Assembly: GCF_002102395.1 (NCBI RefSeq)
Contig: NZ_LQPZ01000032.1
Coordinates: 1-64,000 of the forward strand
DNA from: Mycolicibacillus trivialis
GTDB taxonomy: Bacteria; Actinomycetota; Actinomycetes; Mycobacteriales; Mycobacteriaceae
Direction of reading: 5' to 3'
Length of the DNA: 64,000 bases
The position numbers and the translations under genes were made by a program. Under the pieces are notes generated by a model, which saw only the letters and a program-made list of their open reading frames with translations, was not told the DNA's origin and made no database searches. Of this stretch, positions 27,689-35,681 are shown piece by piece. Position 1 is the stretch's first letter. The number at the start of each line of letters is the position of its first letter.

Positions 27689-28855
27689 GTGCAAGAGGTC
27701 GAGGAGTTCCGGGCCGAGGTCCGCGCATGGCTGGCCGACAACCTCGTCGGCGAGTTCGCCGAGCTCAAGGGGCTGGGCGGCCCGGGACGCGAACACGAGG
27801 CGTTCCAGGAACGGCTGGCGTGGAACCGGCACCTGGCGGCCGCAGGGCTGACCTGCCTGGGCTGGCCGGTCGAACACGGCGGCCGCGGCATGTCGGTGGC
27901 CCACCGGGTGGCGTTCTACGAGGAATACGCCCGCGCCGACGCCCCGGACAAGGTCAACCACCTGGGCGAGGAGCTGCTCGGCCCGACCCTGATCGCGTTC
28001 GGCACCCCCGAACAGCAGCAGCGGTTCCTGCCCGGCATCCGCGACGTCACCGAACTGTGGTGCCAGGGCTACTCCGAACCCGGTGCGGGCAGCGACCTGG
28101 CCAACGTGGCCACCACCGCCGTCCTGGACGGGGCGGGTGAGCAGTGGCATATCAATGGCCAGAAGGTGTGGACCTCACTGGCCCACCTGTCGCAGTGGTG
28201 CTTCGTGGTGGCCCGCACCGAGAAGGGCTCCAAGCGCCACCACGGGTTGTCCTACCTGCTGGTGCCGCTGGACCAGCCCGGCGTCCAGATCCGCCCGATC
28301 AACCAGCTGACCGGCACCTCGGAGTTCAACGAGGTGTTCTTCGACGACGCGGTCACCGACGCCGACCTGGTGGTCGGCGAGCCCGGCGACGGCTGGCGGG
28401 TCGCGATGGGCACCCTGACCTTCGAGCGCGGCGTGTCCACCCTGGGCCAGCAGATCCGCTACGCCCGGGAGCTGGCCGCACTCGCCGAGCTGGCGCAGCG
28501 CACGGGCGCCGCCGACGACCCGCTGATCGCCGAGCGGCTCACCCGCTCCTGGGTCGGTTTGCGCGCCATGCGCTCCTACGCGTTGGCCACCATGGACGTC
28601 GAGCAGCCGGGGCAAGATAACGTTTCCAAGCTGCTGTGGGCCAACTGGCATCGCGACCTGGGGGAGCTGGCGATGGACGTCATCGGCAAACCCGGGCTGG
28701 TGCTCGGCGAGGCCGACGGTGCGGCCGACTTCGACGAGTGGCAGCGGCTGTACCTGTTCACCCGCTCGGACACCATCTACGGCGGCTCCAACGAGATCCA
28801 GCGCAACATCATCGCCGAGCGTGTCCTCGGCCTACCCCGGGAGGCGAAGGGATGA
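27689..28855 (+). CDS. ipdE1: acyl-CoA dehydrogenase alpha subunit IpdE1 (FadE30)
   Basis: A 388-residue ACAD with GYSEPGAGSDLAN, QKVWTSLAHLSQWCFV and the C-terminal YGGSNEIQRNIIAERVLGLPREAKG; nearly collinear with FadE30. With IpdE2 it forms the heterotetramer that dehydrogenates 5-OH-HIC-CoA. The GTG at 27689 matches the family start and lies exactly 6 bases after a TAGCCT -10, the pattern of leaderless mycobacterial mRNAs; no proper Shine-Dalgarno is present. The stop overlaps the next gene (ATGA). Confidence 0.93.
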   Translation: MQEVEEFRAEVRAWLADNLVGEFAELKGLGGPGREHEAFQERLAWNRHLAAAGLTCLGWPVEHGGRGMSVAHRVAFYEEYARADAPDKVNHLGEELLGPTLIAFGTPEQQQRFLPGIRDVTELWCQGYSEPGAGSDLANVATTAVLDGAGEQWHINGQKVWTSLAHLSQWCFVVARTEKGSKRHHGLSYLLVPLDQPGVQIRPINQLTGTSEFNEVFFDDAVTDADLVVGEPGDGWRVAMGTLTFERGVSTLGQQIRYARELAALAELAQRTGAADDPLIAERLTRSWVGLRAMRSYALATMDVEQPGQDNVSKLLWANWHRDLGELAMDVIGKPGLVLGEADGAADFDEWQRLYLFTRSDTIYGGSNEIQRNIIAERVLGLPREAKG

Positions 28856-29652
28856 GCCCGTCCTCTGACCTGACGAAGGCACCCGAAGAGATCGGCGGCC
28901 ACGGGCTGCTCACCGGCAAGGTGGTGGTCGTCACCGCGGCCGCCGGCACCGGGATCGGCTCGGCGGTGGCCCGCCGAGCGCTCGCCGAGGGCGCCGACGT
29001 GATGGTCTCCGACCACCACGAGCGCCGGCTCGGCGAGACCCGCGACCAGCTGGCCGCGCTCGGCCAGGGCCGGGTGGAGTCGGTCGTCTGCGACGTCACC
29101 TCCACCGCGCAGGTCGACGCGTTGATCGCCTCCACCACCGCCCGGCTGGGCCGGATGGACGTGCTGGTCAACAATGCCGGCCTCGGCGGGCAGACCCCGG
29201 TGATCGACATGACCGACGAGGAATGGGACCGGGTGCTCAACGTCAGCCTCACCTCGGTGATGCGGGCCACCCGCGCGGCGCTGCGCTACTTCCGGGAGGC
29301 CGGGCACGGCGGCGCGATCGTCAACAACGCCAGCGTGCTGGGCTGGCGCGCCCAGCACTCCCAGTCGCACTACGCCGCCGCCAAGGCCGGGGTGATGGCC
29401 CTGACCCGCTGCAGCGCCATCGAGGCCGTCGAGCAGGGGGTGCGGATCAACGCGGTCTCCCCGTCGATCGCCCGGCACAAGTTCCTGGAGAAGACCAGTT
29501 CGGCCGACCTGCTCGACCGGCTGGCCGGCGGCGAGGCGTTCGGCCGGGCCGCCGAACCCTGGGAGGTGGCCGCCACCATCGCCTTCCTGGCCAGCGACTA
29601 CGCCAGTTACCTGACCGGCGAAGTGATCTCGGTGTCCTCCCAGCACCCGTGA
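28852..29652 (+). CDS. ipdF: short-chain dehydrogenase IpdF (Rv3559c-like)
   Basis: A 266-residue classical SDR: nucleotide motif VTAAAGTGIGSAV, NNAGLGG, and the catalytic pair in SHYAAAKAGVMAL (Tyr-x3-Lys) with the Ser in NNASVLG. Position and sequence match Rv3559c, named IpdF, an oxidoreductase for the 5-hydroxy/oxo group of HIC-CoA intermediates (published assignment, recalled). It overlaps ipdE1 by 4 bases and kstR2 by 4 bases, so the four genes form one transcript. Confidence 0.88.
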   Translation: MSPSSDLTKAPEEIGGHGLLTGKVVVVTAAAGTGIGSAVARRALAEGADVMVSDHHERRLGETRDQLAALGQGRVESVVCDVTSTAQVDALIASTTARLGRMDVLVNNAGLGGQTPVIDMTDEEWDRVLNVSLTSVMRATRAALRYFREAGHGGAIVNNASVLGWRAQHSQSHYAAAKAGVMALTRCSAIEAVEQGVRINAVSPSIARHKFLEKTSSADLLDRLAGGEAFGRAAEPWEVAATIAFLASDYASYLTGEVISVSSQHP

Positions 29653-30239
29653 CCCAGATGACCCGCCGCGACGAACTACTCGATCTGGCGGCAGCCATGT
29701 TCGCCGAACGGGGGCTGCGCGCCACCACCGTGCGCGACATCGCCGACGGTGCGGGCATCCTCTCCGGCAGCCTCTACCACCACTTCTCGTCCAAGGAGCA
29801 GATGGTCGACGAGGTGCTGCGCACCTTCCTGGACTGGCTGTTCGACCGCTACCGGCAGATCGTCGAGGCCGAGCCCAACCCGCTGGAGCGGCTGCGCGGG
29901 CTGTTCATGACGTCGTTCGAGGCGATCGAGCACCGCCACGCCCAGGTGGTCATCTACCAGGACGAGGCCAAGCGGCTGTCCAGCCAGCCGCGCTTCGCCT
30001 ACATCGACGAGCGCAACAAAGAGCAGCGCAAAATGTGGGTCGACGTGCTACAGCAGGGGATCCGGGAGGCCTACTTCCGCCCCGATGTCGACGTCGACCT
30101 GGTTTACCGTTTCATCCGTGACACCACCTGGGGGTCGGTGCGCTGGTACCAACCCGGCGGACCGTTGACCGCCGAACAGGTGGGCCGGCAATACCTCGCC
30201 ATCGTGCTGGGCGGAATCACCGCAGAAGAAGGAGACTGA
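29649..30239 (+). CDS. kstR2: TetR-family repressor KstR2
   Basis: A 196-residue TetR regulator with the helix-turn-helix TTVRDIADGAGILSGSLYHHF and the ligand-domain stretch FEAIEHRHAQVVIYQDEA, both characteristic of KstR2. It represses the HIP-degradation genes and is released by HIP-CoA. The GTG at 29649 overlaps the ipdF stop (GTGA); family N-termini vary, so the start is moderately sure. It lies inside the operon it should control, giving feedback through the box at 27659. Confidence 0.93.
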   Translation: MTQMTRRDELLDLAAAMFAERGLRATTVRDIADGAGILSGSLYHHFSSKEQMVDEVLRTFLDWLFDRYRQIVEAEPNPLERLRGLFMTSFEAIEHRHAQVVIYQDEAKRLSSQPRFAYIDERNKEQRKMWVDVLQQGIREAYFRPDVDVDLVYRFIRDTTWGSVRWYQPGGPLTAEQVGRQYLAIVLGGITAEEGD

Positions 30240-30241
30240 CC

Positions 30242-31414
30242 ATGTCCACTGCCGTTTCTGAGGCATATGTGATCGACGCGGCGCGCACCGCCGTCGGCAA
30301 ACGCAACGGCTCGCTGGCCGGTGTGCACCCGATCGACCTGGGCGCCACCGCATTCCGTGGTCTGCTCGACCGGGTCGGGGTCGACCCGGCCGCGGTCGAT
30401 GACGTCATCGCCGGCTGCGTGGATGCCGTCGGCGGGCAGGCCGGCAACATCGGCCGGCTGGCCTGGCTGGCCGCCGGCTACCCCGAGGGTGTGCCCGGGG
30501 TGACTGTCGACCGGCAGTGCGGGTCCAGTCAGCAGGCGATCTCGTTCGGCGCGCAGGCCATCATGAGCCGCACCGCGGACCTGATCCTGGCCGGCGGCAT
30601 GCAGAACATGAGCTGGATCCCGATCTCCTCGGCGATGGTCGTCGGCGAGCAGTTCGGCTTCACCTCCCCGACCAACGAGTCCAAGAAGTGGCTGGAGCGC
30701 TACGGCGACCAGGAGATCTCCCAGTTCCGCGGGGCGGAGCTGATCGCCGAGCGCTGGGACCTGTCCCGCGAGGAGATGGAGCGGTTCGCGCTGCAGAGCC
30801 ACGAGCGGGCGTTCGCCGCGATCGCCGAGGGCCGCTTCGACAACGAGATCATCCCGGTCGACGTCGACGGCACCGAGTTCCGCACCGACGAGGGGCCGCG
30901 GGAGTCCACCCTGGAGAAGATGGCCGGGCTCAAGACCCTGGTCGAGGGTGGCCGGCTGACCGCCGCGCTGGCCAGCCAGATCTCCGACGGCGCCTCGGCG
31001 GTGCTGCTCGCCTCCGAGCAGGCCGTCGCCGACCACAATCTGAAGCCGCGGGCCCGCATCCACCACATCAGCGCCCGCGGTGACGACCCGGTGCTGATGC
31101 TGACCGGGCCCATCCCGGCGACCCGCTACGCGCTGGACAAGACCGGCCTGAGCATCGACGACATCGACATCGTGGAGATCAACGAGGCGTTCGCGCCGGT
31201 GGTGCTGGCCTGGCTCAAGGAGTTCCCGATCGACCCGGCGAAGGTCAACCCCAACGGCGGGGCGATCGCGCTGGGCCACCCGCTGGGGGCGACCGGCGCG
31301 AAGCTGTTCACCACCATGCTCAACGAGCTGGAGCGCACCGGCGGGCGCTACGGGCTGCAGACGATGTGCGAGGGCGGCGGCACCGCCAACGTCACCATCA
31401 TCGAACGCCTCTGA
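30242..31414 (+). CDS. fadA6: steroid-ring thiolase FadA6
   Basis: A 390-residue thiolase. The acyl-accepting cysteine is Cys93 (DRQCGSSQQ); the second catalytic pair is His346 (ALGHPLGATG) and Cys376 (TMCEGGG). It cleaves the last ketoacyl-CoA intermediates after ring C opening (FadA6 role, from the literature). It is the fourth gene of the ipdE1 operon, 2 bases after kstR2, with GAAGGAGA before the ATG. It faces the formate dehydrogenase gene tail to tail with 13 bases between. Confidence 0.93.
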   Translation: MSTAVSEAYVIDAARTAVGKRNGSLAGVHPIDLGATAFRGLLDRVGVDPAAVDDVIAGCVDAVGGQAGNIGRLAWLAAGYPEGVPGVTVDRQCGSSQQAISFGAQAIMSRTADLILAGGMQNMSWIPISSAMVVGEQFGFTSPTNESKKWLERYGDQEISQFRGAELIAERWDLSREEMERFALQSHERAFAAIAEGRFDNEIIPVDVDGTEFRTDEGPRESTLEKMAGLKTLVEGGRLTAALASQISDGASAVLLASEQAVADHNLKPRARIHHISARGDDPVLMLTGPIPATRYALDKTGLSIDDIDIVEINEAFAPVVLAWLKEFPIDPAKVNPNGGAIALGHPLGATGAKLFTTMLNELERTGGRYGLQTMCEGGGTANVTIIERL

Positions 31415-31427
31415 GTCCCAGCGGCGT

Positions 31428-32579
31428 TCACCGGTAGGAGTGCGCGCCGGTTCCGGCCAGCTCACCGCCCTGCACGATCAGGTACTCCGGGCGGATGGGC
31501 CGGCCGGCCAGCCAGTCCTCGAGGATCTCCCGGGTGCCCGCGGCGTAGCGGGCCTGCGCCGACAGGGTGCTGCCCGACACGTGCGGGGTCATCGCGTGGT
31601 TCGGCATCGACCGCCACGCGTGGTCGGCGGCCGGCGGCTGCGGATACCAGACGTCCCCGGCGTAGCCGGCGAGGTGGCCGCTCTCCAGCGCCGCCACCAC
31701 CGCGGCCGGGACGGTCTCCTCGGCGCGGGCGGTGTTGACCAGATATGAGCCGCGGCGCATCGAGCCGATCAGCTGCTCGTCGAACATGCCGCGGGTGTCG
31801 GCGTACAGCGGTGAGTGGATCGAGACGATGTCGACCGCGCGGGCCAGCGACGCCACATCCGGATGGAACGTCACCCCGAGCTCCTGCTCCACCGACTCCG
31901 GCAGCCGGTGGATGTCGGTGTAGTGCAACCGGACCCCGAACGGCTTCATCCGTTCCAGCACCGCCCGGCCGATCCGGCCTGCCGCGATCACGCCGAAGTC
32001 CATGCCCTCCACGTCGTAGGCGCGGGCAACACAGTCGGCGATGTTCCAGCCGCCGTCGACGGCGTACCGGTGCGACGGGACGAAGTTGCGCACCAGCGCC
32101 AGCGTCTGCAGCACGGTGTGCTCGGCGACGCTGATGGAGTTGCTGTAGGTCTCCTCGGCCACGGTGATGCCGTGCTTGCGGGCGGCGTCGAGATCGACGT
32201 GGTCCGAACCGATCCCGGCGGTCAGCGCCAGTTTGAGCTTGGGGGCCCGGGCGATTCGCTCCGCGGTCAGGTAGGCCGGCCAGAACGGCTGGGAGATCAC
32301 GATGTCGGCGTCGGCGAGCTCGCGCTCGAACACCGAATCGGGCCCGTCCTTGTCCGAGGTCACCACCAGCTCATGGCCGTTGTCGGCGAAGAACTTCCGC
32401 AGTCCCAATGCACCGGAGACGCAGCCCAGCAACTCGCCCGGGGTGAAGTCGACCGCGGACGGGGTTGGCAGGGTGGAGCCGTCGGGGTAGCCGTCGAGGA
32501 CCGGAATGGAGTCGCGGGCGTACCGCGGCGGGTAGCCGTCGACCGGGTCGGGGTAGAGCACCATCACGCATTTCGCCAT
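31428..32579 (-). CDS. NAD-dependent formate dehydrogenase
   Basis: A 383-residue D-2-hydroxyacid-dehydrogenase-fold protein close to the methylotroph/Mycobacterium FDH type (N-terminus MAKCVMVLYPDPVDGYP). Diagnostic residues: ISQPFWPAY, TAGIGSDHVD, YSNSISVAEH, the NAD motif AAGRIGRAV, Arg in NTARAEE and His in MTPHVSG. It oxidises formate to CO2 with NAD+. It is somewhat shorter than classic FDH (about 400), and the loop after TDIHRLPE differs (SIHSPL instead of the usual TLNCPL). A LysR gene is upstream on the same strand. Confidence 0.87.
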   Translation of the reverse strand: MAKCVMVLYPDPVDGYPPRYARDSIPVLDGYPDGSTLPTPSAVDFTPGELLGCVSGALGLRKFFADNGHELVVTSDKDGPDSVFERELADADIVISQPFWPAYLTAERIARAPKLKLALTAGIGSDHVDLDAARKHGITVAEETYSNSISVAEHTVLQTLALVRNFVPSHRYAVDGGWNIADCVARAYDVEGMDFGVIAAGRIGRAVLERMKPFGVRLHYTDIHRLPESVEQELGVTFHPDVASLARAVDIVSIHSPLYADTRGMFDEQLIGSMRRGSYLVNTARAEETVPAAVVAALESGHLAGYAGDVWYPQPPAADHAWRSMPNHAMTPHVSGSTLSAQARYAAGTREILEDWLAGRPIRPEYLIVQGGELAGTGAHSYR

Positions 32580-32628
32580 GACGCCAGTCTGTCCGGGCCT
32601 CGGCGCGGCGTCCAAGACGGATTTCCGA

Positions 32629-32644
32629 CCGGCCGATAGGCCGG
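32629..32644. terminator. GC hairpin between lysR and the formate dehydrogenase gene
   Basis: CCGGCC-GATA-GGCCGG is a perfect 6-base stem with a 4-base loop, 5 bases past the lysR stop on the minus strand. A second similar GGCCGAT-x-GGCCGG unit overlaps the lysR 3' end. No T-run follows, so it is either a weak terminator or a LysR operator for the downstream gene. Confidence 0.35.
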
Positions 32645-32649
32645 GCCGA

Positions 32650-33549
32650 TCAGGCCGGCGGACCGAACTCCAGGCCGCGCGCGGTCGCCACCAGGGCCTC
32701 GGTGAGCACCGAGCCGGGTTCGGCGGCCGCGGTCACCAGCACCACCGGTGCGCTGATCGGCGGATGATCCAGCGGCACCTCCCGCACGCCGGCCGGCGGG
32801 CGCAGTGCCCGCAGCCACGACTGCGGCACGATGCTGGCCCATCGCCCGGTGCCGACCTGGGCGATCAGCGCGGCGATCGAGTCGGTCTCCAGGCGGGGGA
32901 CGGCGGTCAGGCCCAACCCGGCCAGCGCGTCGTCGACCAGGTGACGCCCGCGCATCCCCGGCGCCAGCAGGCACAGCGGCAGCTGCACCGCGTCGGCCCA
33001 GCTCAGCGGGCCGGGCTGGCCGGCGAGCAGTTCGGCGCCGGCGATCAGCACGTGGTCCTCCCGGTACAGCGGGACCACCAGCAGCTCGGCGGTGTCCTGC
33101 CGGTCGGGGTAGAGGATCCCGGCGTCCAACTCGAAGCGGCGCAGCCGCTCGACGATCTCCGCGGAGCGCAGGCTGGTCTCCAGCTGCACCCGCACCAGCG
33201 GATGGGCGGCGCAGAACGGGTCGATGAGGCCGGCGACGGTGCTCGCCGCGGCCGGGATCACCCCCAGCCGCAGCCGGCCGGTGAGCCCGCTGCGCAGGGC
33301 GACGACCTCCTGTTTGAGGGCGTCGTGGTCGGCGAGGATGCGGCGGGCCCACAGCACCAGCCGCTCGCCTTCGGGGGTCAGGCCCTCGAACTTCTGTCCG
33401 CGCCGCACCAGCGGCACCTTCAGCTCGTTCTCCAGTTTGCGGATGGCTTCCGACAGCGCCGGCTGGGACACGTGGCAGGCCTGTGCGGCCCGGGCGAAGT
33501 GGCGTTCGCGGGCCAGCGCCACGAAGTACTCGAGCTGGCGGAACAGCAT
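32650..33549 (-). CDS. LysR-family transcriptional regulator
   Basis: A 299-residue LysR protein. The N-terminal winged helix-turn-helix (LEYFVALARERHFARAAQA, VSQPALSEAIRKLE) is followed by a two-lobed effector domain (GRLRLGVIPAA, LDAGILYP). It precedes the formate dehydrogenase gene by 70 bases on the same strand and probably controls it, a common pairing. The ATG at 33549 is the family start. No link with KstR or KstR2 is visible. Confidence 0.85.
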   Translation of the reverse strand: MLFRQLEYFVALARERHFARAAQACHVSQPALSEAIRKLENELKVPLVRRGQKFEGLTPEGERLVLWARRILADHDALKQEVVALRSGLTGRLRLGVIPAAASTVAGLIDPFCAAHPLVRVQLETSLRSAEIVERLRRFELDAGILYPDRQDTAELLVVPLYREDHVLIAGAELLAGQPGPLSWADAVQLPLCLLAPGMRGRHLVDDALAGLGLTAVPRLETDSIAALIAQVGTGRWASIVPQSWLRALRPPAGVREVPLDHPPISAPVVLVTAAAEPGSVLTEALVATARGLEFGPPA

Positions 33550-33581
33550 GACCTATTCGACCACGCCGGGACCGCTCGGGG

Positions 33582-35282
33582 TCAGCCCAGCTGCAGCGCC
33601 GCGGGTGCGCCGGCCGGCACGACCGGTTGCCGGGGCGGCACCGGCGGCAGCCGACGGTAGGGGGTGCCCAGCGGTGGGCGCGGGTCGGCCTCGTCCTTGT
33701 TGGGCCACAGCGCGGTGGCCCGCTCGGCCTGCGCGGTGATCGTCAGCGACGGGTTCACCCCGATGTTCGCCGAGATCGCCGCACCGTCGAGCACATGCAG
33801 CCCGGGGTGGCCGAACACCCGGTGGTAGGGGTCGACGACGCCGCGCTCCGGGGTGTCGCCGATCGCGCAGCCGCCGAGGAAGTGGGCGGTCATCGGGATG
33901 TCGAGGATCTCCCCGACGCTGCTGTAGGGCATGCCGTCGATGTCGTCGGAGAGCCGGCGCACCGCCTCGTTGGCCGCCGGGATCCAGGTCGGGTTGGGCA
34001 CGCCGTGCCCCTGCCGCGAGGACAACCGGAACCGGCCCAGCCGGGTGCGTCGCGGGAACAGGGTCAGCGAGTTGTCCTCGGTCTGCATCACCAGCGCGAT
34101 CACGGTGCGCTGCGACCAGTCCCGCAGCCCGGCGTACAGCGAGACCGCCTGGGCGGGATGCCGGATCAGCTGACCCAGCCAGCGCAGCCAGCGCGGCGCC
34201 CGGCCGCCGCCGTCGGTCATCACGGTGGTCAGCAGCGCCATCGAGTTCGAGCCCTTGCCGTAGCGGACCGGTTCGATGTGGGTGACCTCGTCGGGGTGGA
34301 TCGAGGAGGTGATCGCCACCCCGGTGTGGAATTCGGCGCCGGCGCGGCGCCGCAGTTTCACGCTGGAGGTGCACAGCGCCTCGGAGTTGGTCCGGGTGAG
34401 CTCGCCGAGGCGGGGGGAGAGGTCCGGCAACACCGCGTCGGCCTTCATCCGGTGCAGCAGTTGCTGGGTGCCCCAGGTGCCGGCCGCGAAGACCACCTGG
34501 GCGGCGGTGACCGACCGCGCCGTCTTGCCGGCCCGCCACGCGCCGGTGCGTACGGTGTCGACCGCGTAGCCGCCGTCGATGGGGCGCACGGCGGTGACGG
34601 TGGTCAGCGCGTGGATGCGGGCGCCGGCCTCCTCGGCCAGATACAGGTAGTTCTTCACCAGCGTGTTCTTGGCGTTGTGGCGGCAGCCGCTCATGCACTC
34701 GCCGCACTCCAGGCAGCCGCGCCTGCGGGGGCCGGCACCGCCGAAGAACGGGTCGTCGAATTCGCGGCCCGGGGCCTTGGTGCCGTCCGGGCCGAAGAAC
34801 ACCCCGACCGGGGCCATGCCGAAACTGTCCTTCACACCCATCTTCTCGGCGACGGTGAGCATCGCCTTGTCCGACGGTGTCATGGTCGGGTTCGTCACCA
34901 CCCCGAGCATGCGTTTGGCCTGGCCGTAGAACGGGGCCAGTTCGGCCTTCCAGTCGGTGATGCCGGCCCAGTGCGGATCGTTGTAGAACGCATCGCTTTT
35001 GGGTTCGTAGAGGGTGTTGGCGTAGACCAGTGATCCGCCGCCGACACCGGCTCCGGCCAGGACGAGCACGTCGGGCAGCATGTGGATGCGCTGAATACCC
35101 GTGCAGCCCAGCTTCGGTGCCCAGAAGAATTTCCGCACATCCCAGTTCGTCTTCGGCAGTTCCTCGTCGGCGAATCGGCGGCCGGCCTCGAAGACGCCCA
35201 CCCGGTAGCCCTTCTCGGTCAGCCGGAGGGCGGCCACCGATCCACCGAAGCCGGAGCCGATCACCGCGACGTCGTAGTCCAT
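33582..35282 (-). CDS. choD: GMC oxidoreductase, ChoD-like cholesterol oxidase
   Basis: A 566-residue FAD enzyme of the ChoD type. It has the N-terminal dinucleotide motif GSGFGGSVAALRL, GAGVGGGSLVYAN, a Cys-rich loop GCLECGECMSGCRHNAKN, then TAHFLGGCAIGDTPERGVVD and NIGVNPSLTITAQAER. Mycobacterial ChoD (578 residues) is annotated as a 3beta-hydroxysterol oxidase, although its importance in cholesterol growth is disputed and the CxxC-rich loop is unlike classic secreted oxidases. It is preceded by a small membrane-protein gene, 13 bases away. In M. tuberculosis choD lies elsewhere, so this is a different order. Confidence 0.82.
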   Translation of the reverse strand: MDYDVAVIGSGFGGSVAALRLTEKGYRVGVFEAGRRFADEELPKTNWDVRKFFWAPKLGCTGIQRIHMLPDVLVLAGAGVGGGSLVYANTLYEPKSDAFYNDPHWAGITDWKAELAPFYGQAKRMLGVVTNPTMTPSDKAMLTVAEKMGVKDSFGMAPVGVFFGPDGTKAPGREFDDPFFGGAGPRRRGCLECGECMSGCRHNAKNTLVKNYLYLAEEAGARIHALTTVTAVRPIDGGYAVDTVRTGAWRAGKTARSVTAAQVVFAAGTWGTQQLLHRMKADAVLPDLSPRLGELTRTNSEALCTSSVKLRRRAGAEFHTGVAITSSIHPDEVTHIEPVRYGKGSNSMALLTTVMTDGGGRAPRWLRWLGQLIRHPAQAVSLYAGLRDWSQRTVIALVMQTEDNSLTLFPRRTRLGRFRLSSRQGHGVPNPTWIPAANEAVRRLSDDIDGMPYSSVGEILDIPMTAHFLGGCAIGDTPERGVVDPYHRVFGHPGLHVLDGAAISANIGVNPSLTITAQAERATALWPNKDEADPRPPLGTPYRRLPPVPPRQPVVPAGAPAALQLG

Positions 35283-35295
35283 CAGGCGGCGTCCA

Positions 35296-35445
35296 TCAGG
35301 CGGCGCGACCGGCGGCGCGACGCAACGGGGTGCGGGTGGCGGCCTGCTTCGCTTCGGTTTTGGCCACCGTGTGGTAGCCGCTGATGGCGGCGGGGACGAA
35401 CAGCGGGAACAGGACGAGCAGGAAGACCAGGATCGGACCCAGCAT
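35296..35445 (-). CDS. 49-residue single-pass membrane protein upstream of choD
   Basis: The protein begins MLGPILVFLLVLFPLFVPAA: one hydrophobic helix of about 18 residues, followed by a basic, Lys/Arg-rich tail ending RRAAGRAA. GAAGGAGAAAGTC precedes the ATG, one of the strongest ribosome sites in the window. The stop lies 13 bases before the choD ATG, so the two are co-transcribed. I recognise no family. A membrane tether or partner for the ChoD-like oxidase is an inference only. Confidence 0.62.
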   Translation of the reverse strand: MLGPILVFLLVLFPLFVPAAISGYHTVAKTEAKQAATRTPLRRAAGRAA

Positions 35446-35588
35446 GACTTTCTCCTTCGCTACGGGGCGGGCGGGTGTTCGGTTCGTCGCCCCGGTGTCG
35501 GGTGTCACGTACGAGGCGTTGCTATGACGCACGTTACGAACCGATGGGGCGCGGCGGCGACGTCGTCGGGGCACCAACTCCGCGGCCG

Positions 35589-35607
35589 CTGTTGTCCCCC
35601 GGAGACA
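35589..35607. promoter_or_regulatory. palindrome upstream of the second PucR-type gene
   Basis: A 19-base near-perfect inverted repeat, GTTGTC at one end and GACAAC at the other, with CCCCCGG between and only one mismatched pair. It lies 75-93 bases upstream of the regulator's ATG and about 145 bases upstream of the divergent membrane-protein/choD pair. It could serve either promoter; autoregulation is the simplest reading. The remainder of the 35446-35681 gap has no recognised signal. Confidence 0.45.
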
Positions 35608-35681
35608 ACGGGCGCCCGCGGCCCGTCCGGCCGCGGCGAATCGGTCCCCGGATCGCGCGGCGCGCATTACCGTCGGGTCTC

